A DNA stretch of 64,000 bases, from assembly GCA_028023455.1 (NCBI GenBank), contig JAQFVV010012424.1, positions 664,001 through 728,000 of the forward strand. Direction: 5' to 3'. The first letter of the stretch is position 1; each line of letters begins with the position of its first letter. This DNA comes from Epiperipatus broadwayi. Taxonomy: Eukaryota; Onychophora; Udeonychophora; Euonychophora; Peripatidae. Position numbers and translations under genes: made by a program. This document shows, piece after piece, positions 37,111 to 48,764 of this stretch. The notes beneath the pieces are model-generated. The model made no database searches, had not been told where the DNA came from, and worked only from the letters and a program-made list of their open reading frames with translations.

Positions 37111-38123
37111 GATGGAAAATAGTAATAAAAGTAGAAAAGATAGTGAAAGATGTGGATGGAGAATGAATGATAATAATAAATTCGAATACAAAATAAAAGT
37201 TGAAGAAATCATGGAAGAGTTGGTTGGGGGTGAATATAAGGACTGGTGTGCTGAAATAGAATAAGTGGCAAATAGGGTTTTAGGTGAGAATATTTAAAAG
37301 AATAAAAACAATAGAAGAGTGAGATTTAGTAAAAGAAAGGAAAAACATGCAGAGAATCTAAGTATGCTATTAAGAACAAGTAAAGTGAAGAAGATGTTAA
37401 TGTTAAATAGGAAATAGATAATTATAAAGAATAAAATTAAATAGTAAATTGTTGGAGGATCTCAACAAAAGTGGAAGAGATTGGGAGTAAAAAATTTTAG
37501 AAATACATTAAAAGAAGGAATACAGGAGAGAGAGAGAAAAAGGAATGCAGGAGAGAGAGAAATAGTATTACTAAATGATGAGGGAATAGAGTGTAGCTCT
37601 ATAGAAGAATTAGAGACAATTTTAAATAAGTATGTAACGGATATAGTAAAGGTATTAGATGTGAAGGACAGAGTGATAACAAACATAAAAGCAAGCATAT
37701 AGTAATGGAAATATTAGGTTTACAGAAAATGTATTGAATGAGGCAGGGAAGAAATTGGAAAGACAAGAGGGTTAGATGGATGGACAGCAAATATGGTAAT
37801 GAACTTAGGACATAGGGTAAAATTAAACCTATTATCATGTTTTAATAAGATGGCACAGAAATTTTCTGGACAGTTGGAATAATACAAGAGTAAAGCTACC
37901 ATTTAAAGAAAAGGATCATAGAAAGTTAAGCAATTATAAACCAATAGTGATAATGTCAATGGTATATAACGTTGTCGGATACATGGTGGTTGGGTCACAA
38001 AATGGATGAAAGAAAATAATATAGTGGGAGAAATACAATGAGGTTCTTGATTGGATTGGCATATAGGAGATGGTTTATTTGTAGTTACACAACTCATAGA
38101 TATGAGTAAAAATACAGTTATAT

Positions 38124-38510
38124 ATGGTTTTTATAAATATAGACAAGGCATATGATAGATTATGGGTAAGTTTAGTAAATTTGGGAATGGATGGAGCTTT
38201 AGTGGATTTTATTAAGAGATTGTATGAAAATTATTACTATACGTATCAATTAGGGAATATAGAATCAGTTAAAGTTAAAAATAGGGTGGGACTAAAGCAA
38301 GAATGCCTTATGTTACCTATTTTGTTTTTGTTGTATTTGAGAGAAATGGGGAGAGCAATAGAAAGATTAGGAAGAGGGGTAGATGTACCATTAATAGGTG
38401 GCAAGGGAATATATACATTATCAGATCCTTTATTTGTGGATGATGTCTTCTTGTGCACAGAAAGTAGGAAAGATAGAAGTTATGCTGAAGTCATGCACAA
38501 GTGTGGATAA
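38124..38510 (+). pseudogene. LINE reverse transcriptase core, decayed
   Basis: 128-codon open stretch: MVFINIDKAYDRLWVSLVNL (F-D-KAYDRVW motif A), then NRVGLKQECLMLPILFLLYL (GL-QG--LSP motif B, with the Gly and Ser positions altered), then PLFVDDVFLCTES (F-VDD catalytic box). The altered motif B and flanking stops make it non-functional. The frame continues with KEMGIKLNEEKSKVMMINTG in 38398-38586. Confidence 0.88.
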
Positions 38511-39790
38511 AGAAATGGGGATTAAACTTAATGAAGAAAAATCAAAAGTAATGATGATTAATACTGGACAAAGAGAAGACAAATAATTTTTATTGGGGGA
38601 CATAAAATTAAGTGTGGTGATTAAATATAACTATTTGGGAATTGTCTTAAGTACAGAGAAATTGCTTGGATGAATGGGGGGAAAAAATGATAAATGAAGC
38701 AAAGAAAAGGGATTGATGAAGATATAATAAATATGATGTAGCTAGAATTGTATGGGAGAGGCAATAGCAGGGTTAACATATGGTAACAATACATTATGTG
38801 TTAGTAGAGAGCTATTAGATTACTTAGAAAAAATACAAAGAGATGTAGGAAGACATGCATTAGATGCAGATGTGTGGATAGCAAAAAAGGCAATTCAAGG
38901 AGAAATGCGATGGTCAAGTTTTTATATGAGAGATGCAAAAAGCAAAATAAAAATGTTCAGTAGATTGTAATTTATTAATAATAAGAGAATATCCAAAATA
39001 GTATTTAATTGGATTACAAGTAAAGGACAGGCAACAAGATGGGTGAAAAAGGTAGTATAGTATGCAAAGATTTGGATAAAGAATTTATGTTAGTATACTT
39101 ATACAAAAGATGGGATGAGTGTGTTAGGAGAATTGCTGAGTATTATAGTGGCCAGGAATGGGGTAGAAGAATAGATTGGGATGAGTGTGTTAGGAGAATT
39201 GCTGAGTATTATAGTGGCCAGGAATGGGGTAGAAGAATAGATACATTAATAAAAAATAGGGAGTTGGAGAGTAAAAAAGGTTTAAATATATAGAAGTAAA
39301 CAGAAAATTGGGTGAGAGTTAATTTATAATAATAGCAAGGAAAATAGTTTACTGTTTAAGGCTTGAACAGGATCTTTAGCAACGAGAATATATACATAAA
39401 TGGAAAAATGTGAATGATTTAGTCTGCAAGTTGTGTAAGGAAGGCATAAAAAATATTAGGCGTCCATTAACTGAATGTAAATGCCTTAAAGCAGAGAGGG
39501 TATAAATAATGAAGTTGTGGAAGAATAAATATAAGCAGTGATTTATATAAAAAATGGGTTCTTGGGTTTTTATGCTGGGTTAGGAAAAGATAAAAGGGCT
39601 TTAGATATAAAGACCATGGAATTGCCAAGGATTACATTGTGAAAATTGGATGGAGCAGGATAGAGAAGAATATGGGAAAAACTTAGGGTGGGAATGAAAA
39701 AGGAAGGTAAGATGGCTAACAGGTTTCTCTGGGCATAGTGGCTGAGAGATTCCCCAACTCCAAAAAAGAATCCACAGTGCATCACATAGG

Positions 39791-40082
39791 AAGATGAACA
39801 TTTTGTATTTGAATTTTCAGCTAGTGATATGCACTGGGATAAAGCTGAATTACGATTAACTGATGTCTTAAGCACAGCTTAGTAATGGTGCCTTTCATTG
39901 GTTAGCCAGGGAAATATAGCACTCTTCAAGTTTTAAAGTGAAACAAGATATTAAAAATTCTATTTCTTTTTCTCAAAGCCATCCACCAGGCCAAACACAC
40001 AACTATATTAAATACCAATTGTTTTTATTTAACAAAAAATAGCAACATTAAACAGAAGTTTTCTATCACTTTTTTTTAACAA
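39791..40082. other. AT-rich non-coding DNA
   Basis: Nothing recognised. Confidence 0.5.
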
Positions 40083-40190
40083 AAGAACATGCTAATAGCT
40101 CTAAACAAGCTTTTTTTTTATATATATATTTATGATAAATGCTACTACAAGAGAAGACATTCAAATCATTTTTATCTTGGATTGTCCCCA

Positions 40191-40231
40191 TCCCCAGACC
40201 GGTTTCGACCTATGGGTCTCTTCAGTGAGAA
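40191..40231 (-). ncRNA. hammerhead ribozyme, family 2, intact
   Basis: Minus strand. Helix I TTCTCA with TGGGGA (six pairs including two G-U). Core CTGAAGA (40225-40219; the base before the final GA is variable in hammerheads). Helix II GACC/GGTC with a CATA loop. GAAA. Palindromic ACCGGT as helix III. GUC triplet, cut expected after 40197. No core base is altered. Confidence 0.82.
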
Positions 40232-40449
40232 GTTGGGACATTAGATTTAAAAAACCAACTCAAGCAAAGCATTTATCTAAAAGTTAATTGTTAGAAGAAG
40301 ATCTGAAACTTTTAGACATCTACATGTCTTTAAAGTCAGCTCTCCAACTGAAAAAATCATATGGGCCTGAACTTAATTCAGATACTCCATATATTAACTT
40401 TTAGATAAATGCTTTGCTTGAGTTGGTTTTTTAAATCTAATGTCCCAAC

Positions 40450-40490
40450 TCCTCACTGAAGAGACCCATAGGTCGAAAACGGTCTGGGGA
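40450..40490 (+). ncRNA. hammerhead ribozyme, family 2, helix III mutated
   Basis: Same layout on the plus strand: TCCTCA, CTGAAGA (40456-40462), GACC-CATA-GGTC, GAAA, then ACGGTC instead of CCGGTC. One pair of the short helix III is lost, so activity is probably reduced. Expected cut after 40484. Confidence 0.72.
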
Positions 40491-40859
40491 TGGGGACAAT
40501 CCAAGATAAAAATGATTTGAATGTCTTCTCTTGTAGTAGCAAAAAAAAAAGCTTGTTTAGAGCTATTAGCATGCTCTTAATTTTACATATTTGTAAGTGC
40601 AAGCTATATATAAGTCATGTGACATCTGACTTGTTATTATTACTATTATTATTTTGCTGTTGTGGCTTTGGCTAAATTAAATGGCTAAGCCTACTAATAT
40701 ATGGAGTATCTGAATTAAGTTCAGGCCCATATGATTTTTTCAGTTGGAGAGCTGACTTTAAAGACATGTAGATGTCTAAAAGTTTCAGATCTTCTTCTAA
40801 CAATTAACTTTTAGATAAATGCTTTGCTTGAGTTGGTTTTTTAAATCTAATGTCCCAAC

Positions 40860-40900
40860 TCCTCACTGAAGAGACCCATAGGTTGAAACCGGTCTGGGGA
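40860..40900 (+). ncRNA. hammerhead ribozyme, family 2, G-U closing pair
   Basis: TCCTCA, CTGAAGA (40866-40872), GACC-CATA-GGTT, GAAA, CCGGTC, TGGGGA. The only change is C to T at the helix II base next to GAAA, giving a G-U pair. Expected cut after 40894, 410 nt downstream of the previous site. Confidence 0.75.
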
Positions 40901-41090
40901 TGGGGACAATCCAAGATAAAAATGATTTGAATGTCTTCTCTTGTAGTAGCATTTATCATAAATATAAAAGAAAAAAAAAAGCTTGTTTAGAGCTATTAGC
41001 ATGCTCTTAATTTTACATATTTGTAAGTGCAAGCTATATATAAGTCATGTGACATCTGACTTGTTATTATTACTATTAACAAAAGAAATA

Positions 41091-41918
41091 TGAGGAAAAG
41101 GCAAAAATTTATCTTTGAAAAAATTATAAGAGAAAATAATATTTCATATGATCTCTATTAAAAATGATCTCAGCACTACTGAAGACTCACTATTTACATA
41201 TTTCTTAATCTCAAAGTCATAGATTGAGTTCTCAAACCTAACGTTTTTCACATTCTGGTAGGCCTTCTGTTACGCACTAGATTGCATGAGTTAATCAAGC
41301 TATGGAAAAGAACATATATTCAGATCATTTACGAGTCTGGGTATCTCAAGAACATAGTTACCTTTTCTGATTAACTGGCCTAATAATTATTACGATTTTA
41401 ATTGCAGGAACAATCAGTTTTTTAATTTATATAGAGGGCGCCAAAGTCGATAGACTGACCGATTCTGTGCAAAACACATCGTAACTTATCAAGCAAATAA
41501 TTACAAAGGTCGGGATTATGATTTCGCATCACTTAACTATTTTATTTTAAGAAAATATTTCTAGATATTTTCCCCAGGCTTAATTAATAAAGCATATGGA
41601 AATTTATACACTTCTCTAAAGCTGACTAACATCTATAAACTAAAAGTAAGAATGTAACTAATTAACCACGTACAATGAATGTTTTATGTTAGTAGTAAAG
41701 GTTTTATTACAATACATTTAAATACTTATAATAATAATAAAATTATAATATTGGAAAGAACATACACGCATACTCAGATAATTATCTTAACCATGAAATT
41801 CAAGTATCTCACTATGAAGTCTTAAATAACGATAGTAGTTAGTTAGGTGTACTGTGGCCTCTAAGCGATGCTGCAGTACCATCAAAAACCCCAAGAAGCC
41901 TGCAAGTGATAAATTTCT
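41091..41918. other. AT-rich non-coding DNA
   Basis: Nothing recognised beyond a short GC-richer patch near 41438-41470 (GAGGGCGCCAAAGTCGATAG). Confidence 0.5.
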
Positions 41919-42420
41919 ATTCAAAAATTGCTGAAATCAACAAATTAAAATGCCCAAGGCAAAGTAAATCGAACAAATCCTTCTAAAATACAAAAAAAAA
42001 AAATAGAAGAAAATGCTATAAAATTCGAATTACAAAAACAGAAATCAGTGAAAATACATCAAACGCAACACTCTCTCCCTCCAGAATGAAGAATTCTATC
42101 CAAAAATCACTGAAATTGACAAATTAAAATGCTTAAGGCAAAGTAAATCGAACAAATCCTAAAATATAAATTAAAAAAAAAAAAAATTGGAAGAAAACAC
42201 TATGAAATTCGAATTACAAAAACAGAAATAGGTGAAAATACATCAACCCCCACCCAGAATGAAGAATTCTATCCAAAAATCGCTGAAATCGACAAATTAA
42301 AATGCCTAAGGCAAAATAAATTGAACAAATCCTTCTAAAATACAAATTAAAAAAAAAAAAATTGGAAGAAAATGCTATAAAATTCAAATTACAAAAACAG
42401 AAAAACTATAATATTAAATG
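41919..42420 (+). repeat. tandem repeat, three units of about 175 bp
   Basis: The block CTGAAAT(C/T)(A/G)ACAAATTAAAATGC followed by AAGGCAAAGTAAATCGAACA, an A-rich run and AATTACAAAAACAGAAA occurs three times (starting near 41924, 42101 and 42274). Units are diverged and no ORF or hammerhead core is present. Confidence 0.8.
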
Positions 42421-43292
42421 TCAAAAAAATAACGAAGCTTCATTAATGGCAGGAATGCAGTACATTAAAAAAAAATTTCCTCTGATTTTCAACACTATTA
42501 CATGGGGTGTAATAATTCATAAACCTTAATAACATATTAATACTTATTAAGTAATTAAATATAGATAACAATAAGCTCATAGCTATTTAAAAAATAAAAG
42601 TAGCTATAAATTACAAAAACAGAATTTGGTCTAATATATACCCCCCCCCCCCCGCACAATCAAAAATAAGTACTTCTAAAAAAAAAAAAAATCCTAAATT
42701 TCATCATATTTTTGTCCCTTTAGTATTTATAAGTTTTAATAACAAATCCTATATTTGCCTAAATCTTTAGAAAAAGTATTCCATTTTGGCAATATAAAAA
42801 TTCAATGTTAAATAATTGCTTTAAATTCAATATTCTGATATGAGTAAGATACTTTATATGTAAGAGAGTTTGAAGTGTAACAACTTATCTGAATCCTGAT
42901 AGGCTTACTATTAAAGATTTTCATTGATTTATAGGTGTAAGAATTAAAATATAATAGGAATTTCCATGTAATAATCTAACAAAAAAACTTTTTAACTATG
43001 AATGTAACCAAGGCAACAACAAATTGAAACTGGCAGTATAAAGTAAAACCATATAATTTAATAACACAATAGCATTTATTCGAGCCATATGCAGCTAAGT
43101 CTGACTACTAATTCTTATAATAGCTACAGCATTAAAAAAAGATTGCAAGTTGAATATTAGCAATTTTTAAATATTACTCTATTCATTAATGAATTGCACA
43201 TATGTATATATTTGTATTACTATTAATGTATAAAACTTTCACAAACTATTAATAGCTAAAGTACTTTTAGTAGAATATAATATTTATTTTAC
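42421..43292. other. intronic AT-rich DNA with poly(C) tract
   Basis: A run of 14-15 C at 42641-42655. Otherwise nothing recognised up to the hexosaminidase exon. Confidence 0.5.
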
Positions 43293-43383
43293 CAGAGTCT
43301 GGACACAACATTCGTACTGTCAACATATTCGCCCCATAAACATGCTTCTCCACCAATTACAAGAGATTTCTGTGCATCTGTTC
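43293..43383 (-). CDS. HEXB: beta-hexosaminidase exon (GGEACLWGE segment)
   Basis: Next exon of the same gene, 91 bp: acceptor TTAACAG behind a T-rich tract, then GA, 29 codons and TG, then donor GTAAAA. It encodes [19 protein letters not shown] followed by [15 protein letters not shown]-x-WGEYVD-x-TN is a GH20 hexosaminidase signature; its Trp and Glu line the sugar-binding pocket. The first codon (Gly) is completed by the G left from the exon at 53799, and the trailing TG is completed by G at 27276 to give Trp. The upstream intron is 10.4 kb and contains the hAT element, the 50-kb GC-rich patch and a hammerhead repeat. The ORF seen just upstream at 43462-43737 is unrelated intron sequence. 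Confidence 0.92.
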
Positions 43384-43969
43384 CTGTTAACAAAAAAAAA
43401 AAAGAAATATGTGTAGGTATATGCATACTGTGTCCAACTGAAAAGATGACTCGTTCTCTCATTAGCTGTCTACACCATCAATGTAAATCAATGTTGTGTA
43501 ATAATAAACTTGAGTTGTAATTATTACTTGCAAGTGGTAGCATGACTGGATTACAAGTATAACAAAAAATGTAAGAGTGTGTTTTATATTTTCACTGCTA
43601 TCATAAAATCTTGCAAACCACTTGAAGACATTCTTACAACCCATAGCTTTACTACCCAAGTTTGAATCATTTTTAAATATTTTAGTAGCATTTTTATTCA
43701 ATCTAAAATAAAAATGTAATGTTAGTGCATGGTTCAATCATGGGTTAAGCTATAATTTCACATCACAACTTGAGATTCGGACATGCTAATGCTTAAAATT
43801 TTTATGATAAACACCTAAATTATGTTATTACATTAAATATGCATTGATTCAGAGCTGGTACTGCATGCAATTTGGAGAGATAATCAACCACTAATCACCT
43901 ATTTTCTGTAACACTATGCATGCATTTATGTATGTTATGCTAAAAATTTACTATATTCATTATATTTAT

Positions 43970-44530
43970 TTTTAGCGCTGTTTCTAATTGTAATAAATTT
44001 AAACTATTGTGCACTTTTTTCACGAGTGTTAAATAACAACAAATGAGTACTTCCACTTACAACACAAAATATAGTATTTAGGAAAGAATAAAATGAATCA
44101 CTTATTCAATTGTAAGCGGAAGTACTCATTTATTATTATTTAACACTCGTGAAAAAAGCGCACAATAGCTTAAATGGCTGATTAAATTTATTACAATTAG
44201 AAACAGTGATAAAAATAAATGTTTATTTACATATGTTTAAGAGTTTCATTTGTGAGTGACGTCTAGTAAATTCTAGATAATTTCATTGACGTCATTCATT
44301 CAGATATCGTAAACAGTGGTTTAAAGTGAGTAGTCTATCCTCACACTTTCACTTACAGTACTTAAGATTTGCCCATATATAAGCATTTGGGATGGATTGA
44401 ATAAGTGATTCATTTTATTCTTTCCTAAATACTATATCTTGTGTTGTAAGCGGAAGTACTCATTTATTATTATTTAACATTCGTGAAAAAAAGTGCACAA
44501 TAGCTTAAATGGCTGATTAAATTTATATTC
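43970..44530. repeat. inverted plus direct repeat cluster
   Basis: Segment around TTCACGAGTGTTAAATAACA and AGTACTTCCACTTACAACAC (43995-44095) is inverted at 44100-44215 and present again in direct orientation to the latter at 44400-44525 (TTGTAAGCGGAAGTACTCAT, GTGAAAAAA, CACAATAGCTTAAATGGCTG). The two plus-orientation copies flank about 180 bp of other sequence. Confidence 0.8.
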
Positions 44531-44569
44531 ATTATATGAAATTTAGTTATAAAAGATACCTATTATTAT

Positions 44570-45025
44570 AAAGCGCTGAAAACGTTGAAATTATCCAAAT
44601 GGAAGTCAATCTCCGATAATGCGTTACTTCTTAAATATAAATTTCCATGCACTCGCCCACCGGTAGGAGCTTAAAAAAACTTAAGTGAATCACTTAAGTT
44701 TAGAGCATACATTCTATATACACCAACTCTTACAGACCATGCTTAAATCAGGGCTTGAATCTATTGTGTGCCTGATGTTATAATCAAATATTCAATTGTA
44801 CACATCTATTTAAACCATCACAGGAGAAAGTAAGTGTCTCATTTTTAACCATCTAAGACTAGACAAACATGACTTATAAATGTAAATCTATTATTATAAA
44901 GCACTGAAAACTTTGAAATGATTCACTTAAGTTTTTTAAACTCTTACCGGCGGATGAGTGCGTGGAAATTTATATTTAAAAAAATAGCGCATTATCGAAG
45001 ATTGACTTCCGATTGAATATTTATA
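44570..45025. repeat. inverted repeat related to nested repeat in Tigger copy C
   Basis: Arms 44570-44690 and 44890-45025 share GCGCTGAAAAC, GGAAGTCAATCTCCGATAAT and AAATATAAATTTCC. The centre is unique. Part of the arm is found at 31575-31740. A GGATGAG...GGAAA motif near 44950 resembles a hammerhead core but lacks CTGA. Confidence 0.7.
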
Positions 45026-46689
45026 AAAGATATCAAGATCTTGTTTAATAATATGTTTAATGATTTAACCAATTACTTAACTGTTTTTTTTAAATAGTTT
45101 AATTTACTACAACCAATTTTCCAAAATGCTTCTATGGCAAAGTCAAAAATAAAGATCATGAATAAAGATACCCCCAAAAGCTGAGCTGTAACCATATTTT
45201 TGATTGCAACACTATTTTGCTAAAGTAATATTTACTTCAGATACTCTTTGGTGACTCTGCCTTTCAAAAGCTCTTTTCACAATAAAAAAAAATCAGACTT
45301 AAATTCTCAAAAGAAAAGCTTGAAGAGCTACGTTAATCTTAGTTAACAATATGAAAGTCAATTATAAGATTTTCTAAGCTGCTCAATGACGGAAGACCAT
45401 CAATTAGCACAGAAAAAGCAAACACTTTTAAGTTTTTTTACAAAAAAAGATAGAAAGCTTCTTGATGCTCGATATAAACAGAACAGTGGAAAAATTGTTG
45501 TTGATGAGTTCTGTATTACTCAAAAAAAGATCAAACCATTAAATCATTAATGGCTCTACCTATTCGTCATTGCATTTACTAGTCCATCTTTTATACCTTA
45601 GTCAATAAGTCATAAGAAGAACACTTACAAAACAAAAATAATAGGATTAGGATAAGCCAAATATGTCTAGACAATAGAAGGTGTATTGAATGAACATTAA
45701 ATTTAAAATGACTAATCACATGCTGAATTTTTACCATTCAATATGGAGCATTGTTTTTTGCTTCTAACATACCTAGAATAATTTCAAATATTTTAAAATT
45801 TTACAAATTATAAAAGAATGGAAGTACTACACTTGCTCAGACCGTATAAACTTTGCTTATGTTATTGCTAATAAATAAATATTAAGGTATTATTTTTTCT
45901 TGTTACTAGATGAAACAATCACGAAATACGGTACTTAATGATTTTTCTAAGATGATCAAAACTTCTTCCATTGTTATTGCATAGCTTTCCCATATGTATT
46001 TTTCACAATGCTCTATTTAATATACAACAGTTTTGACTGAGTAGAAATTCTTCAGATCTAAAAAAATATATATTACAATATCTATTATATTCTTAAAATA
46101 TGCAATTATTTTTTCAGACAGTCCTTTACTTATGTAAATCAGAATTACACAAATGAGTAACTGCATAAACAATTCCTTGCACAAATAAAGTGAAAAAGTT
46201 TTAAACATGTGATACTTGTCACCCAATCAGCTCTTATTTATCTCATGTCATTACTATAATTACTATTTTCATTTGTTCAAGAATATTTTAATATTCTGAA
46301 CCATGACAGGCTTTTTTTGTCATTTATTTTATTTTTTACAAAACTGTAAAAATTCTTTTAAAAATATCCATATATTCTTAATGAATTTGTTTCTGGCAGC
46401 CATTTCTGCTGTAAAAATTTTTTGACGTTGTCATTAAATGTTAATTTTTTTATCAAGAAAAAAAAACAAAACAAATATTTCCTAGTCTATTTTTAAATCT
46501 AATTTTTTTTTCGGGAAAGAAGCAAAGGTAGGAGGAACAACTTTGGTTATTTTAACATCATCTGCAACAGCCTAATGTCTGTCTTTAGATATGGTTCTGG
46601 AAATTCAAAGATAACTTCCTTCCCAATTAACTTCTTGTATACAGCAGAAAATATTTCAGTCTTATATTCAATATTTGTCTGCGATTTTT
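45026..46689. other. intronic AT-rich DNA
   Basis: No exon recognised. 45360-45540 has a somewhat protein-like composition (FFTKKDRKLLDARY in one plus frame) but no recognisable domain. Confidence 0.45.
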
Positions 46690-46835
46690 ATCTAAATCAG
46701 GTGTGGGCAATTGTTTTGGCTCGGGGACCACTTTGTGGAAGTGGAAGGCCACATCTTTTAAAATGATTGCATTCATTAGTTAACTTTGCATTTCAGAGAA
46801 GGTATAAATTGTACCATAAAAATCAATAAATAAAA

Positions 46836-46936
46836 TTTTTTTTTTTTTTTAAGGGTCATAGCATCGGCCGGGACACGAACCCGCAACCCGGGCAACTGCC
46901 TGCAAGTGCAAGGCAGTCGCGCTGACCTCTCGACCA
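46836..46936 (-). mobile_element. tRNA-derived mini-SINE, copy 2
   Basis: Minus-strand copy of the element at 20171: poly(T) at 46836-46850, then complements of box B (CGAACCCGCAACCCGGGC) and of box A (GCGCTGACCTCTCGACC). Flanks ATAAATAAAA and TTAAATAAAA form a near-perfect duplication. It sits inside the hAT, so it inserted later. Confidence 0.85.
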
Positions 46937-47039
46937 TTAAATAAAAGATTGGCAGTTTTATTCAATTTATTTATTATGCTAATTTCATATCATCTATAGC
47001 TGCAAGCACATTTAATTTTAGAATCAGTTTAATGAGACA

Positions 47040-48764
47040 AATGTACCCTATCACACTTTTCTACAATTTTTTGAAATCAGAAATGAAATTCCTTATTGAG
47101 ATTCTTATCACAGCCTGCAAGATAATATCTTTCAGAGAGCATCTATATTTACTCTTGTTGATCTTCAAGCAAAAAAACTTTGCTCACAAATATATATAGG
47201 ACCAAATATAGAGAACATTTTCCCAGAAAATTTTTTCATACATGAAAATTTTTCAGCGGACAAAGATTTGTAAAAGTCAACTAATGTCACAGCATAAACA
47301 TTTCTTTCATAGTATGATCTGACTGCATGTCAATAAATTCAAGCTGCAGCTCCTTGGGTGCTGTGTCAATATCAGCAGTGATAGGATAAGAGAGCAAATT
47401 GAATTTAGGCTAATTTTCTTAAAGTCCTGAAATTTTCTTGTGACCTCATCCTCCAAACTCTGCAGATGATCCCTAATCTTAGCAGAAGCACTTTTCAGAC
47501 ACTATGTTTTTCTAATAAAGGGAAATGACAAAAATTGCCTTCACCTGCTTGCCTTGCAAATAGACTTAGTTTTGCTTTGAATGATTTTACATGCTTCCAC
47601 ATTTCATGTGCAAACAACCCCTTTCACTGCAATGTCACAACCAGTTCATTCAATTTCTCAAATACATTAGCTGCAAACATCACTCCTCACATCCTATTTT
47701 TGTAACAAAATCATGAGATATCTCCTTCGTATCCAGAAATAAGAAAATTTCATTCTGCAATGCCCAGACTCTTTTTATCACTTTGCTCAGGCTTAACCAT
47801 TTCACACTGTTGTGGCAAATTACATCTTCATACTCTGCCTCCACATCCTCAAGAAAAGATTTGAACTGTCGATGGTGAAGTACCCTTGCTCTGATTGTGT
47901 TCACCACACTAACAATAGGATTTATCACATGCTTTAAGTTCAGTGCAGCTTTACAAAGGCTCTCCTGATGCAAAATCCAATGAAAAAACAAGATATCACT
48001 GTCCATGTCTTGTAACTTGTTTTTTAAAAGCTTAACCACACCTACATTTTTTCCACTGAAAGCTCTGACCTCATCTATTGTAATGATTGCCACTTTGTTC
48101 CAGAACAAGCCACTTTTTTCCACACAATTCACAGCACACTCAGGCTATTCCTCTATGATGACGAAATTTTCATTAATTCCACGAATAAAGATGAGTAATT
48201 ATGCAGTGTCTTCGTTATCTGTGCTCTCATCCAGTGCCAAAGAAAACCAAACTAAATCTTTGCTCGCAGTCTTCAGTTGTTCTGCGAGTTCGTCACTAAT
48301 TGAGTTAATGCGCCACACTATAGTCCTTCTTGATAATGAAATGCTTTCAAATTTGCTTCTCACATCAGGACACAATGCACTTGCATACTCTACCATACAT
48401 ACACTCTTGATAAATTTACCATCCGAAAAAGACTTGTTGCATTTAGCAAGGTTGTAGGCTACCATGAACCTAGCCTTTATAGCGCTATTTTGAAGTGTTG
48501 ATTGCTTTATAAATAATATTTGTACCTTTTCACATACGCAGCAGCTTTTATTTTGTGTTCTTCCTTGGAAAGTTTGCAGCCAAATTTGCTACGTTTTGTT
48601 TCGTGCTGTCATTTCAGATTGTACTCCTTAAATACGGCTACCATTTCATGGCACAATAAACACATTGCTTTATTCCCTGTATTACCAAAGAAATATTTGT
48701 TTGTCCATTCTTCATTAAACACATGACATTTATCACTGATTTTACATTTTTTTGGAGGGTTCAT
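47040..48764 (-). pseudogene. hAT transposase (GTF2IRD2/ZBED5-like), multiple stops
   Basis: From ATG 48764: MNPPKKCKISDKCHVFNEEW, a BED-type zinc finger (MCLLCHEMVAVFKEYNL then H-x4-K), then VAYNLAKCNKSFSDGKFIK and SLSRRTIVWRI, then WFSLALDESTDNEDTA (first catalytic Asp region), then FFHWILHQESLCKAALNLKH and VNTIRARVLHHRQFKSFLED, and VKWLSLSKVIKRVWALQNEI. The order and motifs match the transposase family domesticated as GTF2IRD2 in mammals. Stops and frameshifts are frequent; the C-terminal dimerisation region is only faintly readable. Longest open pieces: 48199-48465 and 47680-48132. Confidence 0.9.

Larger units (their letters stand above)
36290..39790 (+). mobile_element. APE-RT non-LTR retrotransposon (LINE), near full ORF2 length, decayed
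   Basis: Order on the plus strand: APE endonuclease (36450-37110), reverse transcriptase (37150-38600), C-terminal domain with zinc-finger-like Cys/His pattern (38700-39560) and a 3' end with GCTGAGAGATTCC and CATCACAT. Numerous stops and frameshifts. The 5' UTR and any ORF1 were not recognised. At 39111-39243 a 66-bp exact tandem duplication repeats the 22-residue block starting WDECVRRIAEYYSG. Confidence 0.85.
40083..41090. repeat. hammerhead family-2 cluster: one inverted and two direct copies (retrozyme-like)
   Basis: Three copies of one repeat. Left copy on minus (40083-40390); a 5'-truncated plus copy (40387-40690) abutting it head to head; a full plus copy (40691-41090). The two plus copies form a direct tandem with a 410-bp period measured between identical hammerhead positions. 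The unit contains CAGTTGGAGAGCTGACTTTA, GATAAATGCTTTGCTTGAGT, the ribozyme, GATTTGAATGTCTTCTCTTG, an A-rich run and TATAAGTCATGTGACATCTG. No ORF. Tandem 200-400 bp units each with a type I hammerhead match described animal retrozymes; that assignment is inference. Confidence 0.85.

Noticed and set aside
41176-41200. CTGAAGA as a hammerhead core
   Set aside because: No GAAA follows and no stems can be formed.
44930-44975. Hammerhead in the 44.9-kb inverted repeat (GGATGAG...GGAAA)
   Set aside because: The invariant CUGA is absent in both arms and helix I cannot be paired.
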